Assembly: GCA_021790075.1 (NCBI GenBank)
Contig: JAJYIN010000139.1
Location: forward strand, 1-5,899
Length of the DNA: 5,899 nt
Source of the DNA: Actinomycetes bacterium
GTDB lineage: Bacteria > Actinomycetota > Thermoleophilia > BMS3ABIN01
Direction: 5' to 3'
Numbering within the stretch: the stretch's first letter is position 1; the number at the start of each line of letters is the position of its first letter. The notes beneath the pieces are model-generated. The model made no database searches. It was not told where the DNA came from and saw only the letters and a program-made list of their open reading frames with translations. The translations under genes were made by a program, and so were the position numbers. Below, piece after piece: positions 1-5,246 of this stretch.

Positions 1-86
1 CAGTCAGGGTGGTCCGCACCGCCATCACCCTCAAGGAAGAGCCGCCGCCGGCGACCGCCCGGGGCCGCGGCCGCCGCAGGCATTAA
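1..86 (+). CDS. 3' end of an upstream gene, possibly the radical-SAM-linked DUF2344 protein
   Basis: Reading from base 3, the frame is open and ends in TAA at 84-86, giving a 27-residue C-terminus that starts VRVVRTAITLKEE, continues with a Pro/Ala stretch and finishes with the basic tail GRGRRRH. Too little is present to identify the family from sequence. In many Gram-positive-like genomes the gene just before rng-rplU-rpmA-obg encodes a radical-SAM-linked DUF2344 protein, and the strand and position agree, but that is inference from gene order. The last base of the stop codon is also the first base of the downstream inverted-repeat element, so the natural C-terminus may have been altered by that element. 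The other two plus-strand frames look less protein-like here, although one is also open. Confidence 0.5.
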   Translation, partial: VRVVRTAITLKEEPPPATARGRGRRRH

Positions 87-125
87 ACTCGGGGACACCA
101 TACTATTTATTTGCAGGTATTTTGC
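86..125 (+). repeat. Left 40-bp terminal inverted repeat
   Basis: This arm is the exact reverse complement of 236-275. Similarity breaks down immediately inward of base 125 (GAATGG against ACGAAG), and outward only scattered bases match, so the arm length is well defined. It begins at the last base of the upstream stop codon. Confidence 0.92.
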
Positions 126-235
126 GAATGGATTGATTATATATTCCACCACGCCAGCCGGCAGTTCCTGGTTGCCTCCTTTAGTAATCTTCAGACCACA
201 AGATGCTTTTACCCGTTGGTGCCTAAATGCTTCGT

Positions 236-275
236 GCAAAATACCTGCAAATAAATAGTATGGTGTCCCCGAGTT
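236..275 (-). repeat. Right 40-bp terminal inverted repeat
   Basis: This arm is the exact reverse complement of 86-125, with no mismatch or gap. It is followed by TTGAACACC-like intergenic sequence without any recognisable terminator T-tract. Confidence 0.92.
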
Positions 276-292
276 GAACACCGGTCCGGCGA

Positions 293-322
293 TTCGCATC
301 CTTCCGGCAAAACTTATATGAT
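293..322 (+). promoter_or_regulatory. Candidate sigma-70-type promoter for rng
   Basis: TTCGCA at 293-298 (four of six -35 consensus bases) and TATGAT at 317-322 (five of six -10 bases) are separated by 18 bp. Transcription would start near 329 and leave a leader of about 230 nt before the rng ATG. It lies just outside the inverted-repeat element, so rng could be expressed independently of the upstream gene. The rest of 323-545 contains no supportable gene. A GC palindrome near 449-458 followed by T6 (463-468) is too irregular to call a terminator. The promoter rests on consensus matching alone. Confidence 0.35.
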
Positions 323-545
323 GTAAATTCCTTTCAGGGAGGCTGACAAGAACGGGGGCGCGCGGCAAATCCCTCCGTTTGATTTCTCCGGGGTTACTTC
401 CGGCAGTTGAAGTGGTAATAAATATTGCTGTGCCGTGATTGCATGTCCGCGGCCGGCCAGACTTTTTTATCAAAATTTGGAACAGGGTTTAAAGGAGCCG
501 CAGACCCGGCGCCGTCAGCGCGGGCAGCGGGCCAAAAAATTTAAT

Positions 546-552
546 GGAAAGG
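546..552 (+). promoter_or_regulatory. Ribosome binding site that fixes the rng start
   Basis: GGAAAGG ends 8 bases before the ATG at 561. The frame stays open back to a GTG at 435, but that GTG lacks a comparable site and the extra 42 residues do not look like any RNase E/G N-terminus, so 561 is the preferred start. Confidence 0.75.
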
Positions 553-560
553 TTGACAAG

Positions 561-2366
561 ATGGCGACACGCGCCAAGCAGATCCTGGTGAGCGCGGAGC
601 CCGGCGAACTCAAGGTGGCGATCCTTGAGGAAGGGCGGCTCTGCGAGATTTACGTCGAACGCAAGGGACGCCGGCCGCTGGCCGGCAATATTTATAAAGG
701 GAAGGTCGAGAACGTGCTGCCCGGCATGGAGGCGGCCTTCGTCGACATAGGTCTGGAGAAGAACGGCTTCCTCTATGTGGAGGAGGTCATGGTCCACGAG
801 CAGCCCGACAAGCGCCCCAAGAAGATTACCCAGATGCTCCGCTCCGGGCAGGAGATCCTGGTGCAGATTGTCAAGGATCCGATGGGGACCAAGGGGGCGC
901 GCCTCACCACCCAGATCTCCATCCCCGGCCATTTCCTGGTCTATGTTCCCGACGGCGACGGCGTCGGCGTCTCCCGCCGCCTTGCCGACGAGGAGCGCCA
1001 GCGCCTGCGGCAGGTCTGCCGCGAGCTCAAGGTCAAGAACGCCGGCCTCATCGTGCGCACCGCCGCCGAGGGCGCCAGCAAGAAGGAGATGGAAAGGGAC
1101 CTCAAGTTCCTGGAAAAGATGTGGCAGACAGTCAAGAGCCGCGAGAAGAGCGCCAAGGCGCCGACGCTGCTCTATTCCGAGATGGAAGTTTCCATCAAGG
1201 TGATGCGTGACATCTTCAATGAGACCCACGAGCGGGTCCTTGTTGACAGCCAGAAAGAATATGACAGGATCCGCTCTTTCCTGAAGAAGACCTCGCCGGA
1301 GCTGGTGGACCGCGTGGAGCTCTACCAGGGCAGCAAGCCGCTGATGGAAACCTACGGCGTCGAGGAAGAGATGAAGAAGGCGCTCCTCAGGCGGGTGGAC
1401 CTGCCCAGCGGCGGCTATCTGGTCATCGAGGATACCGAGGCAATGACCATCATCGACGTCAACACCGGCCGTTACGTGGGCCGCACCCGGTTGGAGGACA
1501 CCATCCTCAAGACCAACATCGAAGCCTGCAAGGAAGTGGTGCGGCAGCTCAGGCTGCGCGACATCGGCGGCATCATCATCATCGACTTCATCGACATGGC
1601 GCGGCCGCGCAACCGCCAGCAGGTCCTGGAGACCCTGGACAGGGAGCTGGAGACCGACCGCACCAAGACCTACATCGTGGAGCTGTCGCCGCTGGGCCTG
1701 GTGGAGATGACGCGCCAGAACGTCACCGAGGGGCTCCGGGGCATCCTTACCAAGACCTGCCCTATGTGCGAGGGCGAGGGGGTCATCGTTTCCGAGGAGA
1801 CCATGGCCATCGACATCGCCCGGCGGCTGCGGCGCCTGGCGGCGGACTCGGCCAGCGAGGCCTTCCTGGTGGAGGTGCATCCGAAAGTGGCGGCCATGCT
1901 CATCGGCCAGGGAGGCGCCAAGCTCAAGGAGCTGGAGGAGGAGACCCACAAGTACTTCAGTTTTGAGGGCCTGGACACTATTCCCATCAATACTTTCGAG
2001 GTGACCGCCGAGGGCAGCCGCGAGGCCATCCAGCGTGCGTCGCTGCCGGTGGCCGAAGGCGACGAGGTGCGCCTGCGCATCGAGGAGCCCCACATGTACA
2101 ATCCGGCGGACGCCATCGCCAAGATTGACGGCTACGTAGTCAGCATCGCCGGGGGGAGCAAAATGGTGGGCCAGGACAAGAAGATCCATATCGACAGTGT
2201 CACCCGCACATGCGCCTACGGCACGGTCGTGGAAGAGGAAAGCCGGCCGCCGGCGGCCCCCGAGAGCGGCAGCGGCGCCGGCGACAAGGACAGCGAAGTG
2301 CCCAAGCGGCAGGATTTCAGTGTCAACGACCGGCCCCCGCGCAACCAGCCCGAGACCGGCAAGTAA
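561..2366 (+). CDS. rng: Ribonuclease of the RNase E/G family
   Basis: A 601-residue endoribonuclease that cuts single-stranded AU-rich RNA in mRNA decay and rRNA/tRNA maturation, in the cytoplasm or at the membrane. The S1 RNA-binding domain lies around residues 36-120 (GNIYKGKVENVLPGMEAAFVD). The two metal-binding catalytic aspartates are visible as D299 (IIDVNTG) and D342 (IIDFIDM), each four below E. coli RNase E D303 and D346. The zinc-link is CPMCEGEG, C400 and C403. After the catalytic core comes a KH-like segment (about 436-480, with IGQGG) and a TRAM-like beta segment (about 496-558), as in many Gram-positive and cyanobacterial homologues, then a disordered Pro/Glu/Lys tail (559-601). 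It lacks the long C-terminal scaffold of E. coli RNase E. The ATG at 561 is supported by GGAAAGG and the family-like start MATRAKQILV. It stands first in the rng-rplU-rpmA-obgE order and has its own leader. The exact name (rne or rng) is conventional. Confidence 0.95.
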   Translation: MATRAKQILVSAEPGELKVAILEEGRLCEIYVERKGRRPLAGNIYKGKVENVLPGMEAAFVDIGLEKNGFLYVEEVMVHEQPDKRPKKITQMLRSGQEILVQIVKDPMGTKGARLTTQISIPGHFLVYVPDGDGVGVSRRLADEERQRLRQVCRELKVKNAGLIVRTAAEGASKKEMERDLKFLEKMWQTVKSREKSAKAPTLLYSEMEVSIKVMRDIFNETHERVLVDSQKEYDRIRSFLKKTSPELVDRVELYQGSKPLMETYGVEEEMKKALLRRVDLPSGGYLVIEDTEAMTIIDVNTGRYVGRTRLEDTILKTNIEACKEVVRQLRLRDIGGIIIIDFIDMARPRNRQQVLETLDRELETDRTKTYIVELSPLGLVEMTRQNVTEGLRGILTKTCPMCEGEGVIVSEETMAIDIARRLRRLAADSASEAFLVEVHPKVAAMLIGQGGAKLKELEEETHKYFSFEGLDTIPINTFEVTAEGSREAIQRASLPVAEGDEVRLRIEEPHMYNPADAIAKIDGYVVSIAGGSKMVGQDKKIHIDSVTRTCAYGTVVEEESRPPAAPESGSGAGDKDSEVPKRQDFSVNDRPPRNQPETGK

Positions 2367-2367
2367 G
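2336..2367 (+). repeat. Direct repeat, copy 1: 3' end of rng
   Basis: This 32-bp unit includes the last codons of rng (PRNQPETGK and stop TAA). It recurs 71 bp downstream at 2407-2438 with 29 of 32 bases identical. Confidence 0.85.
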
Positions 2368-2406
2368 CTGGGGGTGCTTGTCGATCGCATGGAGATGTTG
2401 ACCGAG

Positions 2407-2438
2407 CCCGCGCAACCAGCCCGAAACCGGCAAATAGG
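2407..2438 (+). repeat. Direct repeat, copy 2: duplicated rng tail after the gene
   Basis: This non-coding copy of the rng tail still reads PRNQPETGK then a stop (TAG). The three differences from copy 1 are GAG to GAA, AAG to AAA and TAA to TAG, all synonymous. An in-frame TGA four codons before the repeated coding segment (at 2399-2401) prevents it from being part of a longer gene now. It lies in the rng-rplU gap, just upstream of the rplU promoter. Confidence 0.85.
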
Positions 2439-2449
2439 CGGGAAAGCGC

Positions 2450-2479
2450 TGGCAATCGGCTGCGTTCCTTTGCTATAAT
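2450..2479 (+). promoter_or_regulatory. Promoter for rplU-rpmA with a consensus extended -10
   Basis: TATAAT at 2474-2479 is a perfect -10 box and is preceded by TGC, giving the extended -10 form that tolerates a weak -35. The best -35 is the poor TGGCAA at 2450-2455, 18 bp upstream. Transcription would start near 2485-2487, about 48 nt before the rplU ATG. No terminator is seen between rng and this site, so read-through from rng is also possible. Confidence 0.65.
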
Positions 2480-2486
2480 CCCTGAG

Positions 2487-2501
2487 GCCCGGTTCCCGGG
2501 C
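2487..2501 (+). promoter_or_regulatory. GC hairpin at the 5' end of the rplU leader
   Basis: GCCCGG at 2487-2492 and CCGGGC at 2496-2501 form a perfect 6-bp stem with a TTC loop, at the very start of the predicted transcript. It could stabilise the mRNA 5' end or form part of an L21-type autoregulatory leader; the sequence alone cannot decide. There is no T-tract, so it is not an intrinsic terminator. Confidence 0.45.
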
Positions 2502-2533
2502 GGATAAGTGGTGCTTTAGTCCGAGGTGCATCA

Positions 2534-2938
2534 ATGTACGCAGTAATAGACCTGGGTGGCAAACAATACAGGGTTGAGAAAGGCGACGAGGTCATCGTCG
2601 ACCGTCTCGACGTGGATGAAGGCAAGTCGCTGACGATGAAGCCTGTGCTGCTGGGTGGCGGCAAGAAAGCGGTCACGGCCGCCGAGCTCAAGGGAGCCTG
2701 GGTAAAGGCCAAGGTCGAAGAACATCTGCTGGGTGAGAAGGTGCGGGTCTTCAAGTACAAGCCCAAGCGGGGCTACCGCAACACGCGAGGCCACCGCAGC
2801 CGCCTGTCGCGCGTGACCATCCAGTCCATCGCGTCCGGGAAGAAAAAAGCCGAGCAGGCGGAGAAGCCGGCGCCCGCGGAGAAAACAGCTGCCGCGAAGA
2901 AGCCCGCAGCGGCGGAAATGACTGCGAAACCGGAATAA
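2534..2938 (+). CDS. rplU: 50S ribosomal protein L21 with a basic C-terminal extension
   Basis: A 134-residue protein of the large ribosomal subunit that binds 23S rRNA. Residues 1-100 are a full L21 domain: MYAVIDLGGKQYRV at the N-terminus and the conserved YKPKRGYRNTRGHRSRLSRV block at 76-94. Bacterial L21 is usually just over 100 residues; here residues 101-134 add a low-complexity Ala/Lys/Pro/Glu tail (AAAKKPAAAEMTAKPE at the end), probably disordered. The ATG at 2534 follows GAGGTG with a 5-base spacer and gives the canonical family N-terminus. The gene has its own extended -10 promoter and a 39-bp gap to rpmA, with which it is almost certainly co-transcribed up to the terminator at 3264. 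Confidence 0.97.
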   Translation: MYAVIDLGGKQYRVEKGDEVIVDRLDVDEGKSLTMKPVLLGGGKKAVTAAELKGAWVKAKVEEHLLGEKVRVFKYKPKRGYRNTRGHRSRLSRVTIQSIASGKKKAEQAEKPAPAEKTAAAKKPAAAEMTAKPE

Positions 2939-2977
2939 CCGGAAATATTACGAAAGAATTGATAGGGAAGCACTCAA

Positions 2978-3235
2978 ATGGCTCATAAAAAAGGATCAGG
3001 CACAAGCAGGAACGGCCGCGATTCCCATGCCCAGCGGCTGGGTTGCAAGAGTTTTGGCGGCCAGGTAGTCCCGGCGGGATCGATCATCGTCCGCCAGCGC
3101 GGCACGCGCTTCCGCCCCGGCCCCGGCGCCGGCATCGGCGGCGATGACACCATTTTCGCGACCGTCACCGGCCGGGTGGTTTTCGGCAGCGGCCCCCAGC
3201 GGACGATCAGCGTCATCCCGGAGGATGTTACTTAA
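2978..3235 (+). CDS. rpmA: 50S ribosomal protein L27
   Basis: An 85-residue large-subunit protein whose N-terminus reaches towards the peptidyl transferase centre and contacts the P-site tRNA. The sequence starts MAHKKGSGTSRNGRDSHAQRLG and carries the GGQVVPAGSIIVRQRGTRFRPG core at 27-48, at normal family length. Firmicutes often have a short N-terminal leader on L27 removed by the protease Prp, encoded between rplU and rpmA; here both the leader and prp are absent, which is self-consistent. AGGGAAG at 2964-2970 is a good ribosome binding site 7 bases before the ATG. The terminator 28 bp after the stop ends the rplU-rpmA unit. Confidence 0.97.
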   Translation: MAHKKGSGTSRNGRDSHAQRLGCKSFGGQVVPAGSIIVRQRGTRFRPGPGAGIGGDDTIFATVTGRVVFGSGPQRTISVIPEDVT

Positions 3236-3263
3236 CCTTATGCTCACATTTGATATAGTATTG

Positions 3264-3291
3264 AAAAGCCGCCGCAAGGCGGCTTTTGCTT
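3264..3291 (+). terminator. Intrinsic terminator after rpmA
   Basis: AAAAGCCGCC (3264-3273) pairs perfectly over 10 bp with 3278-3287 around a GCAA tetraloop (3274-3277). The right arm ends in TTTT, followed by GCTT. The flanking A and T runs could let it work in both directions, but no converging gene is present. It separates rplU-rpmA from the DUF5684 gene. Confidence 0.9.
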
Positions 3292-3362
3292 ATCCGTGAA
3301 GGTCTTTATATGCCGATATAGAAAGAAATGCTGGCAGTATCAAATGTTTACCGGCATGAAAG

Positions 3363-3369
3363 AAAGGAG
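3363..3369 (+). promoter_or_regulatory. Strong ribosome binding site deciding a GTG start
   Basis: AAAGGAG lies 5 bases before the GTG at 3375. It supports GTG rather than any later ATG as the start of the membrane protein, since the first membrane segment begins right after it. Confidence 0.8.
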
Positions 3370-3374
3370 CGGTT

Positions 3375-3713
3375 GTGAGCGCCATAATCATTTTCTATCT
3401 TGCAGTGATCGTCCTGTACATCGTCTCTCTGTGGATGGTCTTCCAGAAGGCCGGCCAGCCGGGGTGGGGTGCGATCATCCCCATATATAATATCTACCTG
3501 CTGGTCAAAATATCAGGCAGGCCGGGGTGGTGGTTCATCCTCTTGCTGATACCGGTTGTCAACATCGTCATCGATGTCATCATCTCGATCGACATCGCGC
3601 GGAATTTCGGCAAGAGCGACGGCTTCGGCATCGGACTGTTCCTGGTCGGCTTCGTCTTTTATCCAATCCTCGCCTTTGGCGATGCTTCCTATCACCCAGC
3701 GGCGTCGGCCTGA
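3375..3713 (+). CDS. Small membrane protein, DUF5684-like
   Basis: A 112-residue hydrophobic protein of unknown function. Three membrane segments are apparent: about residues 3-22, 52-73 and 84-101. Between the first two lies the pattern KAGQPGWGAIIPIYNIYLL (25-43), followed by SGRPGWW (47-53), so GxPGW occurs twice; later come DIARNFGKSDGFGIGL (73-88) and YPILAFGDASY (96-106). This layout matches DUF5684-type proteins as I remember them, sometimes found near or fused to signal peptidase-like proteins. No enzyme motif is visible. GTG at 3375 is chosen for its AAAGGAG site. The gene sits between rpmA and obgE, where conserved operons usually have no such gene, and has terminators on both sides, so it is probably an independent transcription unit; no convincing promoter was found in 3292-3362. 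Confidence 0.85.
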   Translation: MSAIIIFYLAVIVLYIVSLWMVFQKAGQPGWGAIIPIYNIYLLVKISGRPGWWFILLLIPVVNIVIDVIISIDIARNFGKSDGFGIGLFLVGFVFYPILAFGDASYHPAASA

Positions 3714-3740
3714 CAGACCTGACAGCCGCCGCGGCTTCGG

Positions 3741-3774
3741 TCCCGGTTTTTCAGTTGAAAAACCGGGATTATTT
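3741..3774 (+). terminator. Strong intrinsic terminator between the DUF5684 gene and obgE
   Basis: TCCCGGTTTTTC (3741-3752) pairs perfectly with 3757-3768 around an AGTT loop (3753-3756), a 12-bp stem, followed by T-rich sequence (TTATTTTAT). A smaller hairpin, AGCCG/CGGCT at 3724-3736, precedes it. It ends only about 26 bases before obgE, so obgE probably needs its own promoter. Confidence 0.9.
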
Positions 3775-3785
3775 TATGCCGTTCC

Positions 3786-3794
3786 TGTTATCCT
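3786..3794 (+). promoter_or_regulatory. Candidate extended -10 promoter for obgE, possibly leaderless
   Basis: TGT followed by TATCCT (3789-3794; four of six -10 bases) lies immediately after the terminator. Six bases separate it from the obgE ATG, so transcription would start at or next to the ATG. No clear -35 is seen at the right distance. No Shine-Dalgarno sequence is present in the 20 bases before the ATG, which agrees with a leaderless mRNA. Confidence 0.45.
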
Positions 3795-3800
3795 AAGCCC

Positions 3801-5159
3801 ATGTTCTACGACCGCGCCAAAATCGAGATCCGCGCCGGCAAGGGCGGCAATGGCTGCATCAGTTTCCGGCGGGAGAAATACGTGCCCAAAGGCGGCCCCG
3901 ACGGCGGCGACGGCGGCGGCGGCGGCGACGTCGTCTTCACTGCCTCTAGCCGGTTGCGCGACCTGGCGTTCTTCCAGCGTCAGCGGCATTTCCGCTCCGA
4001 GAACGGCCGGCCGGGTCAGGGCTCCGGCAGGCACGGACGCCGCGGCGCCGATCTGGACGTCGAGGTGCCCATGGGCACGCAGATATTCCGCGGCGGCGAG
4101 TTGATGGCGGACCTAACGGCAGACGGGCAGCGCTTCGTGGCCGCCCGCGGCGGGGACGGCGGCCGTGGCAACGCCCGGTTCGCATCCTCCACGCGCCGGG
4201 CCCCCCGTTTCGCCGAGCTGGGGCTTCCCGGGGATGAGCTCGAGGTCTCCCTGAAGCTGAAGCTGCTGGCCGACGCCGGGCTGCTCGGGTTCCCCAACGC
4301 TGGCAAATCTTCGCTGCTGCGAATCATTTCGCGCGCGCGGCCAAAGGTGGCCGATTACCCCTTTACGACTGTGGCCCCCATGCTGGGAACAGTCGAAGAC
4401 CCGCGCAGCCACCAGCAGTTCACGGTTGCCGACATCCCCGGGCTTCTGGAAGGCGCCAGCGAAGGGGTGGGACTGGGAGATGAGTTCTTGGCTCATCTGG
4501 AGCGCACCCGCCTGCTGATCCACCTGGTGGACGCGGGCGGCTATTACGGCCAGGATCCGCTCGACAATTTCTGCGCCATCATCCGGGAGCTGGAAGGCTA
4601 CAGCCCCGAGCTGGCGGACAAGTGGCAGCTGGTGGCGGTGAACAAGATCGACCTGATCGCGGCGGATGCTGCCGAAGCGGTGGCCGCGGGCCTGGCCGCT
4701 GAAGTCGCGCAGCGCTGCCGCGCAGGCTCCCCGGCGTTCGCCTGGCTACTTGAGGAGGCCGGCGGCGATCCGGAACTGGTTGACGGCAGCCGCGCAGTCA
4801 TGAAAATATCCGCCGCTACCGGCGCCGGGACCGCCGGCCTGATGCGCCGGGCTTTTCAGCTGCTGGGGAGCGCCTGGGAAAAGGCCCCGGCCGTGGCCGC
4901 GGCCGAGCCGGCCGGCCATATCACCTACCGGCCGGGACAGGAGGAGCACTGGGAGGTCACGTTCGAAGAGGGGATGTATATGGTCCGCGGACCCGTGGTC
5001 GAGCGCCTGGTGGCCAGGACTGATTTTGACAACGAGGAAGCTGTGGCCTGGCTGCAGGAGCAGCTGGAGCGGCTGGGGGTCAGCGAAGCCCTCCGGAGCG
5101 CCGGCGCCGCTGAAGGGGAGGATGTCGGCATTGGCGACAGGGAGTTCGAGTTCTGGTAG
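3801..5159 (+). CDS. obgE: Obg GTPase, ribosome assembly and stress regulator
   Basis: A 452-residue GTPase that binds the 50S subunit late in assembly and links it to growth and (p)ppGpp. Three domains are visible. The glycine-rich Obg fold spans 1-158 (MFYDRAKIEIRAGKGGNG, then the GGPDGGDGGGGGD glycine run). The G domain spans about 159-345, with P-loop GFPNAGKSS (163-171), switch I YPFTT (186-190), DIPG (211-214), NKID (281-284) and SAATG (337-341). The OCT domain spans about 370-452 (ITYRPGQEEHWEVTF to the typical IGDREFEFW end). The stretch between NKID and SAATG is Ala-rich and somewhat long. The start is fixed by the conserved N-terminus and an in-frame TGA at 3756-3758 with no alternative start after it. 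It has no Shine-Dalgarno sequence. pyrF follows 87 bp downstream without a terminator, so the two may be co-transcribed. Confidence 0.97.
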   Translation: MFYDRAKIEIRAGKGGNGCISFRREKYVPKGGPDGGDGGGGGDVVFTASSRLRDLAFFQRQRHFRSENGRPGQGSGRHGRRGADLDVEVPMGTQIFRGGELMADLTADGQRFVAARGGDGGRGNARFASSTRRAPRFAELGLPGDELEVSLKLKLLADAGLLGFPNAGKSSLLRIISRARPKVADYPFTTVAPMLGTVEDPRSHQQFTVADIPGLLEGASEGVGLGDEFLAHLERTRLLIHLVDAGGYYGQDPLDNFCAIIRELEGYSPELADKWQLVAVNKIDLIAADAAEAVAAGLAAEVAQRCRAGSPAFAWLLEEAGGDPELVDGSRAVMKISAATGAGTAGLMRRAFQLLGSAWEKAPAVAAAEPAGHITYRPGQEEHWEVTFEEGMYMVRGPVVERLVARTDFDNEEAVAWLQEQLERLGVSEALRSAGAAEGEDVGIGDREFEFW

Positions 5160-5236
5160 CGTGGCCGCCGATAGAAATTTGCGCCGTTTGCTGGTAATCT
5201 GCCCCGGGAAAGACCGGATATCGGAAACACAGGACT

Positions 5237-5242
5237 GAGAGG
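5237..5242 (+). promoter_or_regulatory. Ribosome binding site supporting a TTG start for pyrF
   Basis: GAGAGG ends 4 bases before the TTG at 5247. An in-frame TGA at 5244-5246 directly abuts that TTG, so no earlier start is possible in this frame. The ATG at 5243 is out of frame and gives only eight residues. Confidence 0.7.
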
Positions 5243-5246
5243 ATGA

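Larger units (their letters stand above)
86..275. mobile_element. 190-bp MITE-like element with perfect 40-bp terminal inverted repeats
   Basis: Bases 86-125 and 236-275 are exact reverse complements over 40 bp, surrounding a 110-bp core (126-235). The outer ends read AACTCGGGGACACCATAC inward from each side. The element is clearly more AT-rich than the flanking genes and encodes no transposase. Long perfect inverted repeats, small size and intergenic location are the usual marks of a non-autonomous miniature inverted-repeat element. The GGGGACACCATAC end resembles ends I associate with dispersed repeats in several bacterial genomes, some near REP-associated (Y1) transposases; this is recollection, not a search result. 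No clear target-site duplication is seen (TTAA on the left against TTGA on the right). Transcribed, it would fold into a very long hairpin between the upstream gene and rng. Confidence 0.75.

Noticed and set aside
111..145. Promoter inside the inverted-repeat element (TTGCAG with TTATAT or GATTAT)
   Set aside because: Neither spacing nor box quality is convincing, and AT-rich sequence gives such matches easily.
336..352. Similarity of GGCTGACAAGAA (341-352) to the rng start region GGTTGACAAGAT (551-562), suggesting a second old duplication
   Set aside because: Only about ten bases match well and the flanks diverge quickly; this is within chance for purine-rich sequence near a ribosome binding site.
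445..468. GC-rich palindrome followed by T6 in the rng leader, as a terminator or attenuator
   Set aside because: The palindromes GGCCGGCC and CCGCGG overlap and give no clean stem with a usable loop before the T run.
435..560. In-frame 42-residue N-terminal extension of rng from a GTG at 435
   Set aside because: No ribosome binding site of similar quality precedes it, the residues do not resemble an RNase E/G N-terminus, and the ATG at 561 has a well-spaced GGAAAGG.
489..2534. 681-codon minus-strand open frame opposite rng
   Set aside because: It is antisense to a gene with clear catalytic motifs; the frame is open because of high GC at codon third positions, and its translation is low in recognisable motifs.
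3310..3357. ATGCCG/CGGCAT inverted repeat upstream of the DUF5684 gene as an operator or riboswitch stem
   Set aside because: Six bases with a 36-base loop is weak, and no other conserved riboswitch features are visible.
5160..5246. Separate promoter for pyrF in the obgE-pyrF gap (TGG-TAATCT near 5191-5199)
   Set aside because: The -10 matches only three of six consensus bases and there is no supporting -35.
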